A stretch of DNA of 64,000 nucleotides, from positions 4,340,001 through 4,404,000 of the forward strand of contig OY729512.2 in NCBI GenBank assembly GCA_963422445.2, read 5' to 3'. The notes below the pieces were generated by a model. It saw only the letters and a program-made list of their open reading frames with translations. It was not told where the DNA came from and made no database searches. Positions 38,257 through 47,181 of the stretch are shown piece after piece (position 1 is the stretch's first letter; every line of letters begins with the position of its first letter). The position numbers and the translations under genes are program-made. The stretch comes from G963422445 sp963422445. GTDB taxonomy: Bacteria; Pseudomonadota; Alphaproteobacteria; Thalassobaculales; Thalassobaculaceae.

Positions 38257-39477
38257 TACCAAGCGCGCTCCAAATTGACTCACCATCCCAATATGTTGGG
38301 GTGACGGTCCGGACGACCTTCATAGACTGTGGTGATCGACTCACCAGCGCCGGAGGATGACGATGAGTGCGGCAACGCCGATAACCTGGACGGCACACAC
38401 AGCGGACGAGCTCCACGAGCTTTCGAGGCACTGCGGGGACGCGAAGCAAGCGTCGCGCGCGCGTGCGCTCGCCATGATCATGGAGGGTGCGTCTCGCACG
38501 GAGGCTGCTCGGGCGCAGGGCATGGAGCTTCAAATCCTGCGCGACTGGGTGTTGCGCTACAACACGGAGGGCTTCGACGGCCTCGCGGATCTCCCGCGCG
38601 GCGGGAGCGAGGGCCGGTTGACGGACGCGCAGATCGCCGAGATCGGCGCCTGGATCGAGGCGGGTCCCGAGCTTGAGCGGGACGGTGTGACGCGCTGGCG
38701 CGTTCAGGACATCTTACGGAAAATCGAGGAGGCCTTCGGGGTCATCTATACGGAGAGCGGTGCCCGTATGATGCTCCGAAGGGCCGGGTTTCGCTTTGTC
38801 TCGGGGCGGCCGGTCCACCCCAAAGCCGACGCGGAGCGGCAGAGGTCGTTCGTGGCGGAGTTCGAGGCACAGTTGACGTCGGCGCTCAGCTCTGAGGCGC
38901 TGGCGGGTCCGATAGAAATCTGGTTCCAGGACGAAGCGCGCATCGGCCAGAAGGGGATGACGACACGGGTCTGGGCGAATGGGAAGCAGCGTCCGCGCAT
39001 CCTGCGCGACCATCGCTATGGCTACGTCTATCTGTTCGGCGCCACCTGCGCAGAGCGCGGCGTCGGCATCGCCCACGTGGCGGACAGGGCGAACACGGCG
39101 TCGATGAACGAGCATCTGGCGGCGATCGGCGCGGCCGTGGCGCCGGGTGCGCACGGCGTGATTGTGCTGGACGGGGCGGGCTGGCATCGCTCGGGCGACC
39201 TTCTCGTTCCCCCCAACCTGACGCTCGTGCATCTGCCGCCCTACAGTCCGGAACTCAATCCGATGGAGCAGATCATTCTGTTCCTGAAATCGAACCGCTT
39301 CGCCAACCGCGTGTTCAAGGATGTCTCCGCCCTGAGGGACGCCTGCTGGACGGGGTGGCAATGGCTGACCGACCAGCCCGACGTCATCACCAATACGACC
39401 CGGCGCAGCTGGGCCGTAGCCCCATCGTGCTGATCCCGATGCCTCACTGTATCGGTTCATATGACTTGCGTTTGGTA
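38257..39477. mobile_element. IS630-family element 3, intact
   Basis: The left end TACCAAGCGC at 38257 pairs with TTTGGTA ending at 39477. TCA is found on both outer sides (38254-38256 and 39478-39480). Either a 3-bp duplication or the usual TA with a changed flank explains it; the first requires fewer changes relative to IS5 copy 1. The single transposase gene is uninterrupted. Confidence 0.75.
38363..39433 (+). CDS. IS630-family transposase 3
   Basis: An approximately 356-aa intact transposase. I prefer ATG 38363 (MSAATPITWTAHTADELHEL), six bases after GGAGG; an ATG two codons earlier is in frame. The N-terminal HTH has SRTEAARAQGMELQILRDWV, then a winged-helix part with WRVQDILRKIEEAFGVIYTE. 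The DDE triad is WFQDEARIGQKGM, VIVLDGAGWHRSGDL and PPYSPELNPMEQI. It is one of the few uninterrupted transposases in the window and could be active. Confidence 0.9.
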   Translation: MSAATPITWTAHTADELHELSRHCGDAKQASRARALAMIMEGASRTEAARAQGMELQILRDWVLRYNTEGFDGLADLPRGGSEGRLTDAQIAEIGAWIEAGPELERDGVTRWRVQDILRKIEEAFGVIYTESGARMMLRRAGFRFVSGRPVHPKADAERQRSFVAEFEAQLTSALSSEALAGPIEIWFQDEARIGQKGMTTRVWANGKQRPRILRDHRYGYVYLFGATCAERGVGIAHVADRANTASMNEHLAAIGAAVAPGAHGVIVLDGAGWHRSGDLLVPPNLTLVHLPPYSPELNPMEQIILFLKSNRFANRVFKDVSALRDACWTGWQWLTDQPDVITNTTRRSWAVAPSC

Positions 39478-40340
39478 TCAGTACGACGGTTTGTGGGGCT
39501 GCGTCTCTCGGGTGCACTGCCTGACGAGACGACGATCCTGCATTTCCGCCACTTGCTGGAGACGCATGGTCTGGGTGAGACGCTGTTCGAGGAGATCAAC
39601 GCACATCTGGCCTCTCTCGGACACCGTTTGAGCAAGGGGACGATCGTGGACGCGAGTCTCATTGCCGCGCCGTCGTCGACGAAGAACCGCAAGGGCGAGC
39701 GGGACCCGGAGATGCATCAGACAAAGAAGGGCAATCAGTGGCATTTCGGGATGAAGGCGCACATCGGGGTGGACGCGCAGTCGGGCTTGACGCACAGCGT
39801 GGAGACGACGCCGGCGACTGTCTCGGATGTGGCGACCGCGCACGCGCTGTTGCACGGGGGCGAGGAGCAGGTGTGGGGTGATGCGGGCTATCAGGGGGTG
39901 GACAAGCGCGCGGAGAACCGGGACACGGACGTGGACTGGGAGGTGGCGATGAAGTCCGGCAAGCGCCGGGGGCTGGACAAGGCGGGCCCGGAGGCGGCGG
40001 AGAGGCGCAAGGCGTCGGTTCGGGCTAGGGTGGAACATCCGTTCCTGTATGTGAAGCGCCACTTCGGTTACGCGAAGGTGCGCTATCGAGGGCTGGCGAA
40101 GACCACGCAACGCATCGCCGTGCTGCTCGGGTTCACCAATCTGCTCATCGCGGCGCGCGGCGCCACCGCCTGACGTGGGGGGAGTCCGTCCGCAACCGCC
40201 GCAAGGCGGCGGGGACGGTCGGCTCGGGCATCAAAATCCCCATTTCCTGGCACGACAACACGTCCCCGATGGGCTCTGGCGTTTCATCCACGGGCCACGA
40301 CACCTGTATACCCGAAAAAACCGACTTGTTCAGACATTCC

Positions 40341-41060
40341 ATAGTTTTTCAAAAGATCCGTGGCGGACAATCTGACACTCTTCGAGTTGAGGGTCTCAAA
40401 CACCTTGTATGCGTTCAATTCGTCGATGACCAGGATGACCGTAAAGAATAGCTTATCGCTCATCCTGTCTATCAAGCTGGCTACCGCCACACCAGGATCG
40501 GTCGCGTCCGAAACATGCTCCTTAATGTGCTGGTTAAACCATTCAAATACCCTGCGGAGTCCACGCTCAGACTTCTTGAAACCCCTCTGCAGGGGCCGAG
40601 CTACCAGCGGAACAAGATATGTCTGATAGTACATGTCATTATTGCGGTTAAGCGTCAATTTTGATGTCGCGACCAACGTCACCGGATCAAGATAACCGAT
40701 ATAGGTCTGTCTCAATCCCTCAAGCCGCTTCTCGTTGCGATCAACATCCATTCCCTGACCTATCAGGCTCTGTAACTGCCGGAGAGCGGCCAGAACCAAA
40801 ATGCTCAGGGTGGTCAGGCGTTGCTGACCGTCTATGATCTCAAATTTTCTGTCATCTTTCGATTGGAGGACGAGATAACCTAGATAGTGAGCTGGCTCGC
40901 CATCTGGTTTTATCGTGTCAAGAATATCTTGCCAAAGGTCGTCCCACTCCTCTTCACCCCAACTGTAGTCGCGCTGGAATCTTGGAACATTGTATGCAAG
41001 ACCATTCCCCATCAGTTTGCGATAGGTATCATTTCTCGTGCCGAAGTTTGTTGCTGTCAT
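40341..41060 (-). pseudogene. DUF262-DUF1524 protein, N-terminal half (split by IS5)
   Basis: Minus-strand DUF262 domain from ATG 41060 (MTATNFGTRNDTYRKLMGNG). An upstream TTG at 41138 is also in frame. The family motifs are YNVPRFQRDYSWGEEEWDDL and FEIIDGQQRLTTLSILVLAA, the ParB/Srx-like NTP-binding-hydrolysing signature of GmrS-type proteins, then KVFETLNSKSVRLSATDLLK and NY, where IS5 copy 2 begins. Joined to 37932-36937 the protein would be about 570 aa, a normal length. Predicted to have been a DNA-modification-sensing or phage-defence nuclease. Confidence 0.82.
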
Positions 41061-41518
41061 CGTAGGGTCCGAACCGACCTCATCCTCAAAGGGCAATTGT
41101 GATTCCAATGATTGATAGTTGACAAATATAGCTGTCAACTCGGATTGCAGTCAATCAATATTGGTATCAGTAAAACATCAGGCGTGCAGAAGCTTGCCGC
41201 GCATCCAGACCGTCTCTTGAGCAACCTTCTGGAATCTTCGCATCAGGATGGGCGAAGTCTTGATTGCATGAGCGGGTTATGAATCTTTTGCTGATCACTT
41301 CAGAGATATTGACTACGTGCCAAACTGCCAAATTCCCGGTAGTCGTCACAGGCTGAACAGCCTCGGTGATGACCCGTCACTTCAGGGCCAACACCATCCG
41401 CAGACCAATTTTTACCTGATTCCTGAATCTGATACGTGAAGTCCTCGACACCATGTTGTCCTTCTTGACCAGGATTCTCGGACGGACAGGCAGACCCGCG
41501 CATACGCGAGACCCGGGA
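41061..41518. other. Intergenic, nothing recognised
   Basis: About 460 bases between the DUF262 gene start and the 3' end of the flavoprotein gene. It must contain the DUF262 promoter. AT-rich sequence at 41100-41170 fits one, but no confident boxes were picked. Confidence 0.35.
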
Positions 41519-42817
41519 TCAGACACCATGACCATCGCGCCACCGGCAATACGCAACCGACGCGGCGAGGAACCAGGGGCGTCCATTGTAGAGCGGTCGG
41601 GTCTGGAAGCGAACCCCGTCCAGGCCGGTGCGACCTTCGGCCTGCCCCAGAACCTGCTGACCGATCCGCATGCCGAGATAACTCGCCAACGAGACGCCGG
41701 ATCCGCAATAGCCCACGGCATAATACATGCCGTCACGGCGACCGATATGTGGCAGCGTGTCAAATGTATAGGCGACGAAGCCCATCCAAGAATGGCTGAC
41801 ACGAACACCTTCCAGATCCGGGAAAATTCCGATCAGGTCATGACGGAGCAAGGGCGCACTCCTGAGCGGATCGGTTTCCGTAATCGACACCCGGCCACCA
41901 AACAGGATCCGGCTGCGGTCAGGCGACGGGCGATAATAATAGACGACCCGTCGGGTATCGCTGATGACCCGCATTTTCGGCATCAGGGACTCCATTGTCG
42001 CCACCGCCAGCGGCTCGGTCGCGATGATGTAGCTGCCGATCGGTATGACGCGGCGTCTCAGCCAGGGCACGATCGAACCGCTATAGCCATTGGTCGCGAT
42101 GATGACATCACGGGCCTGCACAGTGCCCTTGGTGCTGGTGACCACAAAACCGCCCGAAGTCTTTTCGACGGCAGTAACGGGACAATGCGGGACGATCCGC
42201 GCTCCGGCCGCCTGCACCCGCTCCAGCAGCCCCTGATGGAACCAGCCCGGATCAAGCGAGGCATGGTTTTCATAAACAACGCCTCCGTGATAAGAATCGG
42301 TCCCGAGTTCACGCCGTTGTTCGTGGCGCGGTACGACATGGGCCGGAACTTCCAGCCCGCTGGGCTGATTTTCGACCTCATGGGCCAGGGCATCGAAACT
42401 CTTGGCGTTGTGCGCAGCGTGAAACCGTCCTGCAATCAGGAAATCGCAATCGATCACCTCACGCTCGACGAACTCTCCTATCCAGGCGAGAGCGTTCTGG
42501 CCCTCAAGAATAATGTCTGCCGCTGCTGCAGTGCCATGCCGGCGGGCCAGTTCGTTGTAGCCGGGTTTGATGCTCGTTCCGACCTGACCGCCATTGCGTG
42601 TACTGCATCCCCAACCGGCATCCTCCGCGTCGACGACCAGCGTCGAGCGGCCGCCACGCGCGATTTCCAGCGCCGCGGACAGACCGGTGTAACCGGAACC
42701 GATGACCACGGCGTCGACGGATCGGGGCAAATCCGGAGACACCGAAGCCGGCCTCGGTGTGCGATCCCACCAATAGGGCTGCGCTTTGAAGTCAGGCGTG
42801 AACATATCGTCAGACAT
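41519..42817 (-). CDS. FAD-dependent amine oxidoreductase (DAO family, PuuB-like)
   Basis: A 432-aa DAO-fold flavoenzyme. VDAVVIGSGYTGLSAALEIA at about 33-52 is the dinucleotide-binding motif, and GWGCSTRNGGQVGTSIKPGY follows, as in gamma-glutamylputrescine oxidase-like proteins. The C-terminal HIGRRDGMYYAVGYCGSGVS is the second FAD-binding block. Length is typical. It is followed on the same strand, upstream by 21 bases, by the enolase-superfamily gene, so the two form a short operon. Predicted to oxidise an amine or amino acid; the substrate is not readable from sequence. Confidence 0.88.
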   Translation of the reverse strand: MSDDMFTPDFKAQPYWWDRTPRPASVSPDLPRSVDAVVIGSGYTGLSAALEIARGGRSTLVVDAEDAGWGCSTRNGGQVGTSIKPGYNELARRHGTAAAADIILEGQNALAWIGEFVEREVIDCDFLIAGRFHAAHNAKSFDALAHEVENQPSGLEVPAHVVPRHEQRRELGTDSYHGGVVYENHASLDPGWFHQGLLERVQAAGARIVPHCPVTAVEKTSGGFVVTSTKGTVQARDVIIATNGYSGSIVPWLRRRVIPIGSYIIATEPLAVATMESLMPKMRVISDTRRVVYYYRPSPDRSRILFGGRVSITETDPLRSAPLLRHDLIGIFPDLEGVRVSHSWMGFVAYTFDTLPHIGRRDGMYYAVGYCGSGVSLASYLGMRIGQQVLGQAEGRTGLDGVRFQTRPLYNGRPWFLAASVAYCRWRDGHGV

Positions 42818-42838
42818 GATGTGTCCGGGGCTGGCGGT

Positions 42839-43942
42839 TCAGTTTTCGACAGAACTGATCTGGTATGCCGCTGCCGCAAGCCAGTCAGGGTTGATCTCGA
42901 CACCCCAGCCGGGCCCATCGGGTATTGCGACCCGGCCGTCCCGGACGATGAGCCCGGGCTGATAGAGATCCGGCTGCCAGGGATAATGGTCCGGCTCTTC
43001 GATGGTAAACTCGACATACGGACCGGCTGCCTCGATTGCGCCGAGCAGATGCAGACTGAATACCGTCACCAGCGACAGGTTGGCGGAGTGCGGCGTGCAA
43101 GGCAGATCGGCTTCCACGGCGAGGCGGGCGAGGCGCAGGGCTCTGGTCATCCCGCCGAGGTAGCAGATGTCCGGCTGCAAGACATCGACCGCGCGCATCG
43201 CCACGATCCGCCGCCAGACCGCAAGGTCGCAATCCTGCTCACCGCCGGTCACATCAATATCGAGGCTGGCGGTCACCTCCCGGGTCCAGTCGAGTTCCCA
43301 ATACGGACACGGTTCCTCGAAATGACCGTATCCGTGATCCTCGAGTATCCGCCCGACTTCGATCGCCCGATCCGGCGTATAACAGCTGTTGGCATCGGCG
43401 AGCAGGACGACATCGTCCCCAAGGGCTTTGCGTACGGTCGGAATCACAGATTCCGTGCGGCCCGGAGAAGCATCAACATTGTGCCCGAATGTACTGCCAA
43501 CCCTGATCTTGAACGCGTCAAACCCGTACTGGTCGCGCAACCGCAACAGCCGGGCCGCTTCGTCACGCGCACTAATGTCACGGCGCATGCTCGAGCCATA
43601 GACCGGGAATGGCCGGGGCGTACCGCCCAGCAGTTCGCAAACGCTCTTGCCCTCGATCCTGCCGCGCAGATCCCAGAGTGCCGTGTCGACGCCGCCCAGT
43701 GCGCGGCGCAGATAGGATCCGGGAAACTTGTGCTCGCCCTCGACAACCCGGTCGGCGAGGCTATCGGTATCGAGAATGTCGGCGCCGAGCGCGTAAGGAG
43801 CGATCTGGCGGTGAAGAACCTGGCAGGAAATATCGGCATTGTAGGTCGAGACCTGTCCCCAGCCGTGACGACCGTCGTCATTGGTAACGCGGACGAATCC
43901 CACGGATTCGGTGCAGAAAGTCTCGATAGCGCGGATGTTCAT
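42839..43942 (-). CDS. Enolase-superfamily enzyme (mandelate racemase/muconate lactonising type)
   Basis: A 367-aa protein with an MR_MLE N-terminal capping domain and C-terminal barrel. Motifs: YGFDAFKIRVGSTF with the Lys-x-x catalytic region, VVLLADANSCYTP (first metal Asp), HFEEPCPYWELDWT (Glu), DVTGGEQDCDL (Glu) and a late His in CTPHSANLSLV. This pattern suggests a sugar-acid dehydratase-like or racemase member, not enolase. It lies divergent to the lyase gene, with about 145 bases between starts that must hold both promoters. The substrate is unknown, but a hydroxy acid is usual. Confidence 0.88.
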   Translation of the reverse strand: MNIRAIETFCTESVGFVRVTNDDGRHGWGQVSTYNADISCQVLHRQIAPYALGADILDTDSLADRVVEGEHKFPGSYLRRALGGVDTALWDLRGRIEGKSVCELLGGTPRPFPVYGSSMRRDISARDEAARLLRLRDQYGFDAFKIRVGSTFGHNVDASPGRTESVIPTVRKALGDDVVLLADANSCYTPDRAIEVGRILEDHGYGHFEEPCPYWELDWTREVTASLDIDVTGGEQDCDLAVWRRIVAMRAVDVLQPDICYLGGMTRALRLARLAVEADLPCTPHSANLSLVTVFSLHLLGAIEAAGPYVEFTIEEPDHYPWQPDLYQPGLIVRDGRVAIPDGPGWGVEINPDWLAAAAYQISSVEN

Positions 43943-44088
43943 CTCGTCTCGTCCAAAACGGTTCGGGCCACCATGACCCGGAGAGGAACCGGGTGACCGG
44001 ATCCTGTGGAAACCGGCTGCGCCATGCTAACATGCGCTCCATCACCCGGCCATCTTTCGATATCGGGGTCAGAAGGAAAGACGTGACC

Positions 44089-45498
44089 ATGCAACAGGAA
44101 AACCCAACATCCTTGCGGGTGCCGGATCCCGGCGTCAGGGCGCTGTTCAGTCAGGATGCCCGCTGGCAGGCATGGCTCGACGTCGAGGCCGCCTTGGCCA
44201 GGGCCGAGGCCGACCTCGGCATGATCCCCGAAGCTGCGGCCAGGGAAATCGTGCGGAAATGTGACCTTGAGCTGTTTGATCGCGAGCGGCTGACCGAAGG
44301 ATTCCGGCGTACCGCCCATACCCTGGTGCCGCTGGTCTGGGAATTGTCGCGGATATGCGATGGCAACGCCGGACACTATGTCCACTGGGGCGCGACCACA
44401 CAGAACATCACGCAAACCGGTGACCTGCTGCAGCTTCGCAAAGCGCATCGAGTGTTTCTGCGCCAGATTGGCGTCATTCTCGGCGCCTTGGCGGACCTGG
44501 CCGAAACATCGAGTGAAATGGCGCTGCCCGGCCGAACCCATGGTCAACACGCTGTTCCCGCGACCTATGGGCTGAAGGTTGCAATCTGGATTGACGAATT
44601 CGCCCGGCACGCCGAGCGCTTGCGCCAGTGCGAACCACGCGTGTTCCGGGCGATTCTTGGCGGAGCCGCCGGAACCGTCGCCTCCTTCGGAAACCAGGGT
44701 CTGGACGTACAGGCCCGCATGGCGACGTATCTTGACATGCCGGGAATGGTCGTACCAGCGCGCAGCATCATGGATCACCTCGCCGAACACGTGATGTTGC
44801 TTGCCCTGATCGCTTCGAGTTGTGGCAAGTTTGCGAACGAAATCTACACCGGCATGAAGCAGGAATTCGGCGAAGTCGAAGAGCCGATCTCTGCCGGGAC
44901 CGTTGGCAGCAGCACCATGCCGCAAAAACGCAACCCGCATCTGACGCAGGATGTCATGGCCTACGCGGCACAGATCCGCACCATTGCGCCACTGGCGCTC
45001 GAATCGGTGATGACGGAGCACGAAGCCAACCGGCAGACATCACTGATGATGCGGCATTGCCAGTCCCAGGCCTGTTCGCTGCTTGGCGATATACTGGAAC
45101 GGGTTGACTTGCTCGCCAGAGGGTTGGTTCTCAAACCCGACCGGATGCGGAGAAACCTCGACCTCACCGATGGGCTGATCATGGCTGAACCGGTCATGTT
45201 GGCGCTTGGCGAGCATGTCGGACGACAGGAGGCCCATGATATCGTTTACGACGCCGCCCAGGCAGCGGCCACTGGCGACGAAGCGTTCAGCGATCTGCTC
45301 GCAGCCGACCCGAGGATCAGCAGCCACATGTCCGCCAATGCAATTACCGCATTGCTCGATCCGACCCGCTACACCGGCCTGTGCAGCCGTCTGGCGATCG
45401 AACAGGCAGCGCTTGCGCGGCGGGTTGCACATGAACTTTCGGAACTGCCGGCAGGATGGAAAACAGTACCGCTGGGTGATGCCGGCGGCCATTGGTGA
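44089..45498 (+). CDS. Fumarase/aspartase-superfamily lyase (PurB / CMLE type)
   Basis: About 469 aa from ATG 44089 (MQQENPTSLRVPDPGVRALF), with AAGGAAA upstream; a longer frame starts at 43993 without homology. The superfamily signature GTVGSSTMPQKRNPH is present, as are the TTQNITQTGDLLQLRK block and the GRTHGQHAVPATYGLKVAIW His region. C-terminal ADSL_C-like domain. Related enzymes are adenylosuccinate lyase and 3-carboxymuconate cycloisomerase. The catabolic neighbours favour a carboxymuconate- or succinyl-adduct-type substrate over purine synthesis. It begins a plus-strand operon with the thiolase-like gene 47 bases on. Confidence 0.88.
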   Translation: MQQENPTSLRVPDPGVRALFSQDARWQAWLDVEAALARAEADLGMIPEAAAREIVRKCDLELFDRERLTEGFRRTAHTLVPLVWELSRICDGNAGHYVHWGATTQNITQTGDLLQLRKAHRVFLRQIGVILGALADLAETSSEMALPGRTHGQHAVPATYGLKVAIWIDEFARHAERLRQCEPRVFRAILGGAAGTVASFGNQGLDVQARMATYLDMPGMVVPARSIMDHLAEHVMLLALIASSCGKFANEIYTGMKQEFGEVEEPISAGTVGSSTMPQKRNPHLTQDVMAYAAQIRTIAPLALESVMTEHEANRQTSLMMRHCQSQACSLLGDILERVDLLARGLVLKPDRMRRNLDLTDGLIMAEPVMLALGEHVGRQEAHDIVYDAAQAAATGDEAFSDLLAADPRISSHMSANAITALLDPTRYTGLCSRLAIEQAALARRVAHELSELPAGWKTVPLGDAGGHW

Positions 45499-45545
45499 TA
45501 TGGCGCCGCGCGACAGGGCTTGAATGATAGATCGGGAGAGTAGCA

Positions 45546-46715
45546 ATGAACACGAAGGGTACCGCCTTTATCGCCGGCATTTACGAACATCCGACGCGGA
45601 ACGCACCGGACAAGTCAGTCGCTCAGCTTCATGCGGAAGTGGCCAAAGGCGCGCTCGCCGATGCCGGCCTGACCAAGGACGATGTTGACGGTTATTTCTG
45701 CGCGTCCGACGCTCCGGGGCACGGCCCGCTCAACATGGTCGATTACATGAACCTCGCTGTCCGTCACGTTGACGCCACCAATACCGGCGGTTCGTCACAC
45801 ATGATTCATGTCGCCCATGCGGCACAGGCTATTGCCGCCGGCAAATGCTCGGTTGCGTTGATTACCCTCGCCGGACGCCCCCGCAGCCAGCGCCGGGACA
45901 AGGGCGGCATCCCGCGTGTCGACAACCCGTTGCAGCCCGACTATCAGTGGGAGACACCGTACGGCATCACGACGCTGAACATCTACGCCATGGTCGCAAT
46001 GCGGCATATGCATGAGTTCGGAACCACGGCCGAGCAGCTTGCATCGGTCAAGGTCGCCTGCTCGCACCACGCCCGGCACAATCCGGACGCAATGCTACGC
46101 GATGTCGTCACCGTCGAGGATGTCGTGTCCTCGCCTCTGGTCGCCGACCCGCTTCACCGCCTCGACTGCTGTGTCATAAGCGATGGCGGCGGCGCGCTGG
46201 TGGTCACCAACCGGGACATTGCGAAAGACCTCGGCCGGCCATTGGTCAAGCTGATCGGCTCCGGAGAAGCACCGAAAGGGCAACAGGCTGGCGATGTCGA
46301 CCTGTCATTTTCCGGCGCCGCCTGGTCCGGACCCCGTGCATTCGAAGAGGCCGGGGTCAGTCATCGGGACATCAAATATGCCTCGATCTATGACAGCTTC
46401 ACGATCACCGTGATCGTGCAGATCGAGGATCTCGGCTTTTGCGCCAAGGGCGAAGGCGGCCGCTTCGTCTCCGACGGCAATCTGATCGCCGGCGTTGGTC
46501 GCTTCCCGATCAACACCGACGGTGGCGGGCTTTGCAACAACCATCCGATGAATCGGGGCGGCATGACCAAGGTGATCGAGGCTGTAAGGCAGCTGCGCGG
46601 CGAAGCTCATCCGGCCGTTCAGATTCCGAATTGCGACATTGCGCTGGCCCACGGCACCGGCGGCGGCCTCGGCACCCGTCACGGCAGCGCCACACTTATC
46701 TTCGAACGGGAGTAG
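45546..46715 (+). CDS. Thiolase-fold protein lacking the nucleophilic Cys (SCP2/Ltp2-like)
   Basis: A 389-aa SCP2-thiolase-like protein: AKGALADAGLTKDDVDGYFC near the N-terminus, AHAAQAIAAGKCSVALITLA after the active-site loop, and DIALAHGTGGGLGTRHGSAT at the C-terminus. The active-site loop reads ATNTGGSSHMIHV, where a thiolase would have its Cys nucleophile, and the C-terminal CGGG is HGTGGG. This resembles Ltp2-type retro-aldolases. Those act on CoA esters with a DUF35 partner, and such a partner is encoded four bases downstream. Predicted to cleave a beta-hydroxy side chain as a CoA thioester. Confidence 0.85.
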   Translation: MNTKGTAFIAGIYEHPTRNAPDKSVAQLHAEVAKGALADAGLTKDDVDGYFCASDAPGHGPLNMVDYMNLAVRHVDATNTGGSSHMIHVAHAAQAIAAGKCSVALITLAGRPRSQRRDKGGIPRVDNPLQPDYQWETPYGITTLNIYAMVAMRHMHEFGTTAEQLASVKVACSHHARHNPDAMLRDVVTVEDVVSSPLVADPLHRLDCCVISDGGGALVVTNRDIAKDLGRPLVKLIGSGEAPKGQQAGDVDLSFSGAAWSGPRAFEEAGVSHRDIKYASIYDSFTITVIVQIEDLGFCAKGEGGRFVSDGNLIAGVGRFPINTDGGGLCNNHPMNRGGMTKVIEAVRQLRGEAHPAVQIPNCDIALAHGTGGGLGTRHGSATLIFERE

Positions 46716-46719
46716 ACCG

Positions 46720-47109
46720 ATGGCCGACAACAAGATCCCCGACCCGAACCCGAATCCGGAAACCGAGGCGTTCTGGGCGGCAACCGCGGAAGGCCGGCTG
46801 ATGCTGCGCTATTGCCGTGATTGCGGCCAGACCCACTGGTATCCGCGTGCGGTTTGTCCGCACTGTTTCGGCGATGACAGTGAGTGGCGCGCCGCATCGG
46901 GACGCGGGACAATTTATACCTACAGCATCACGCGCCGGAGCGAGGCGCCGTATGCGATTGCCTACGTGACGCTTGAGGAAGGGCCGCGCATGCTCACGAA
47001 CATCGTCGATTGCGAATTCGACGATATCGGGATCGACAAACCCGTCACCGTCGTGTTCCGGTACAGTATCGGCGGTTATTCGGTCCCGATGTTCCAGTTG
47101 GCCGAATGA
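46720..47109 (+). CDS. DUF35 Zn-ribbon/OB-fold acyl-CoA-binding protein
   Basis: A 129-aa protein from ATG 46720. The rubredoxin-like zinc ribbon is CRDCGQTHWYPRAVCPHC at about 31-48, followed by an OB fold (GRGTIYTYSITRR, YVTLEEGPRMLTNIVDCE). DUF35 proteins pair with thiolase-fold enzymes and form the channelled complex in Ltp2-type aldolases. Four bases separate it from the thiolase-like stop. It ends the operon. Downstream, convergent with higA, a 12-bp palindrome CCGAATATTCGG lies at 47130-47141. Confidence 0.9.
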   Translation: MADNKIPDPNPNPETEAFWAATAEGRLMLRYCRDCGQTHWYPRAVCPHCFGDDSEWRAASGRGTIYTYSITRRSEAPYAIAYVTLEEGPRMLTNIVDCEFDDIGIDKPVTVVFRYSIGGYSVPMFQLAE

Positions 47110-47181
47110 ATCAGGGCGTCAGACCCTACCCGAATATTCGGCTTGCCCGGAATGGAAGATCCAGTTCCGTTTCGGCGGGAC

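Larger units (their letters stand above)
37992..40173 (+). pseudogene. IS5-group transposase, copy 2, interrupted by IS630
   Basis: The 5' part from ATG 37992 reads MRAMEQATFAELEHDLKKRR, ETIDGLVPWERLEARIEPFY and NLSDPGMEDLLY; then one extra base shifts the frame. The IS630 follows at 38257. The 3' part resumes at 39481 with VRRFVGLRLSGALPDETTIL, GTIVDASLIAAPSSTKNRKG, DVDWEVAMKSGKRRGLDKAG and the Glu region EHPFLYVKRHFGYAKVRY to 40173. It retains the 17 residues missing from copy 1. Inactive. Confidence 0.85.
37937..40340. mobile_element. IS5-group element, copy 2, itself carrying an IS630
   Basis: The ends are GGATTGTCTGAACAAGTCGG at 37937 and CCGACTTGTTCAGACATTCC ending at 40340, near-perfect inverses. 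The flanks are CTAA (37933-37936) and ATAG (40341-40344), a diverged 4-bp duplication. Removing the element plus four bases restores the DUF262 reading frame. Internally it is cut by an IS630-family element at 38257-39477. Confidence 0.85.

Noticed and set aside
41453..43996. 847-codon plus-strand frame across the flavoprotein and enolase genes
   Set aside because: The minus strand carries clear FAD-binding and enolase-superfamily motifs; the plus frame is a shadow.
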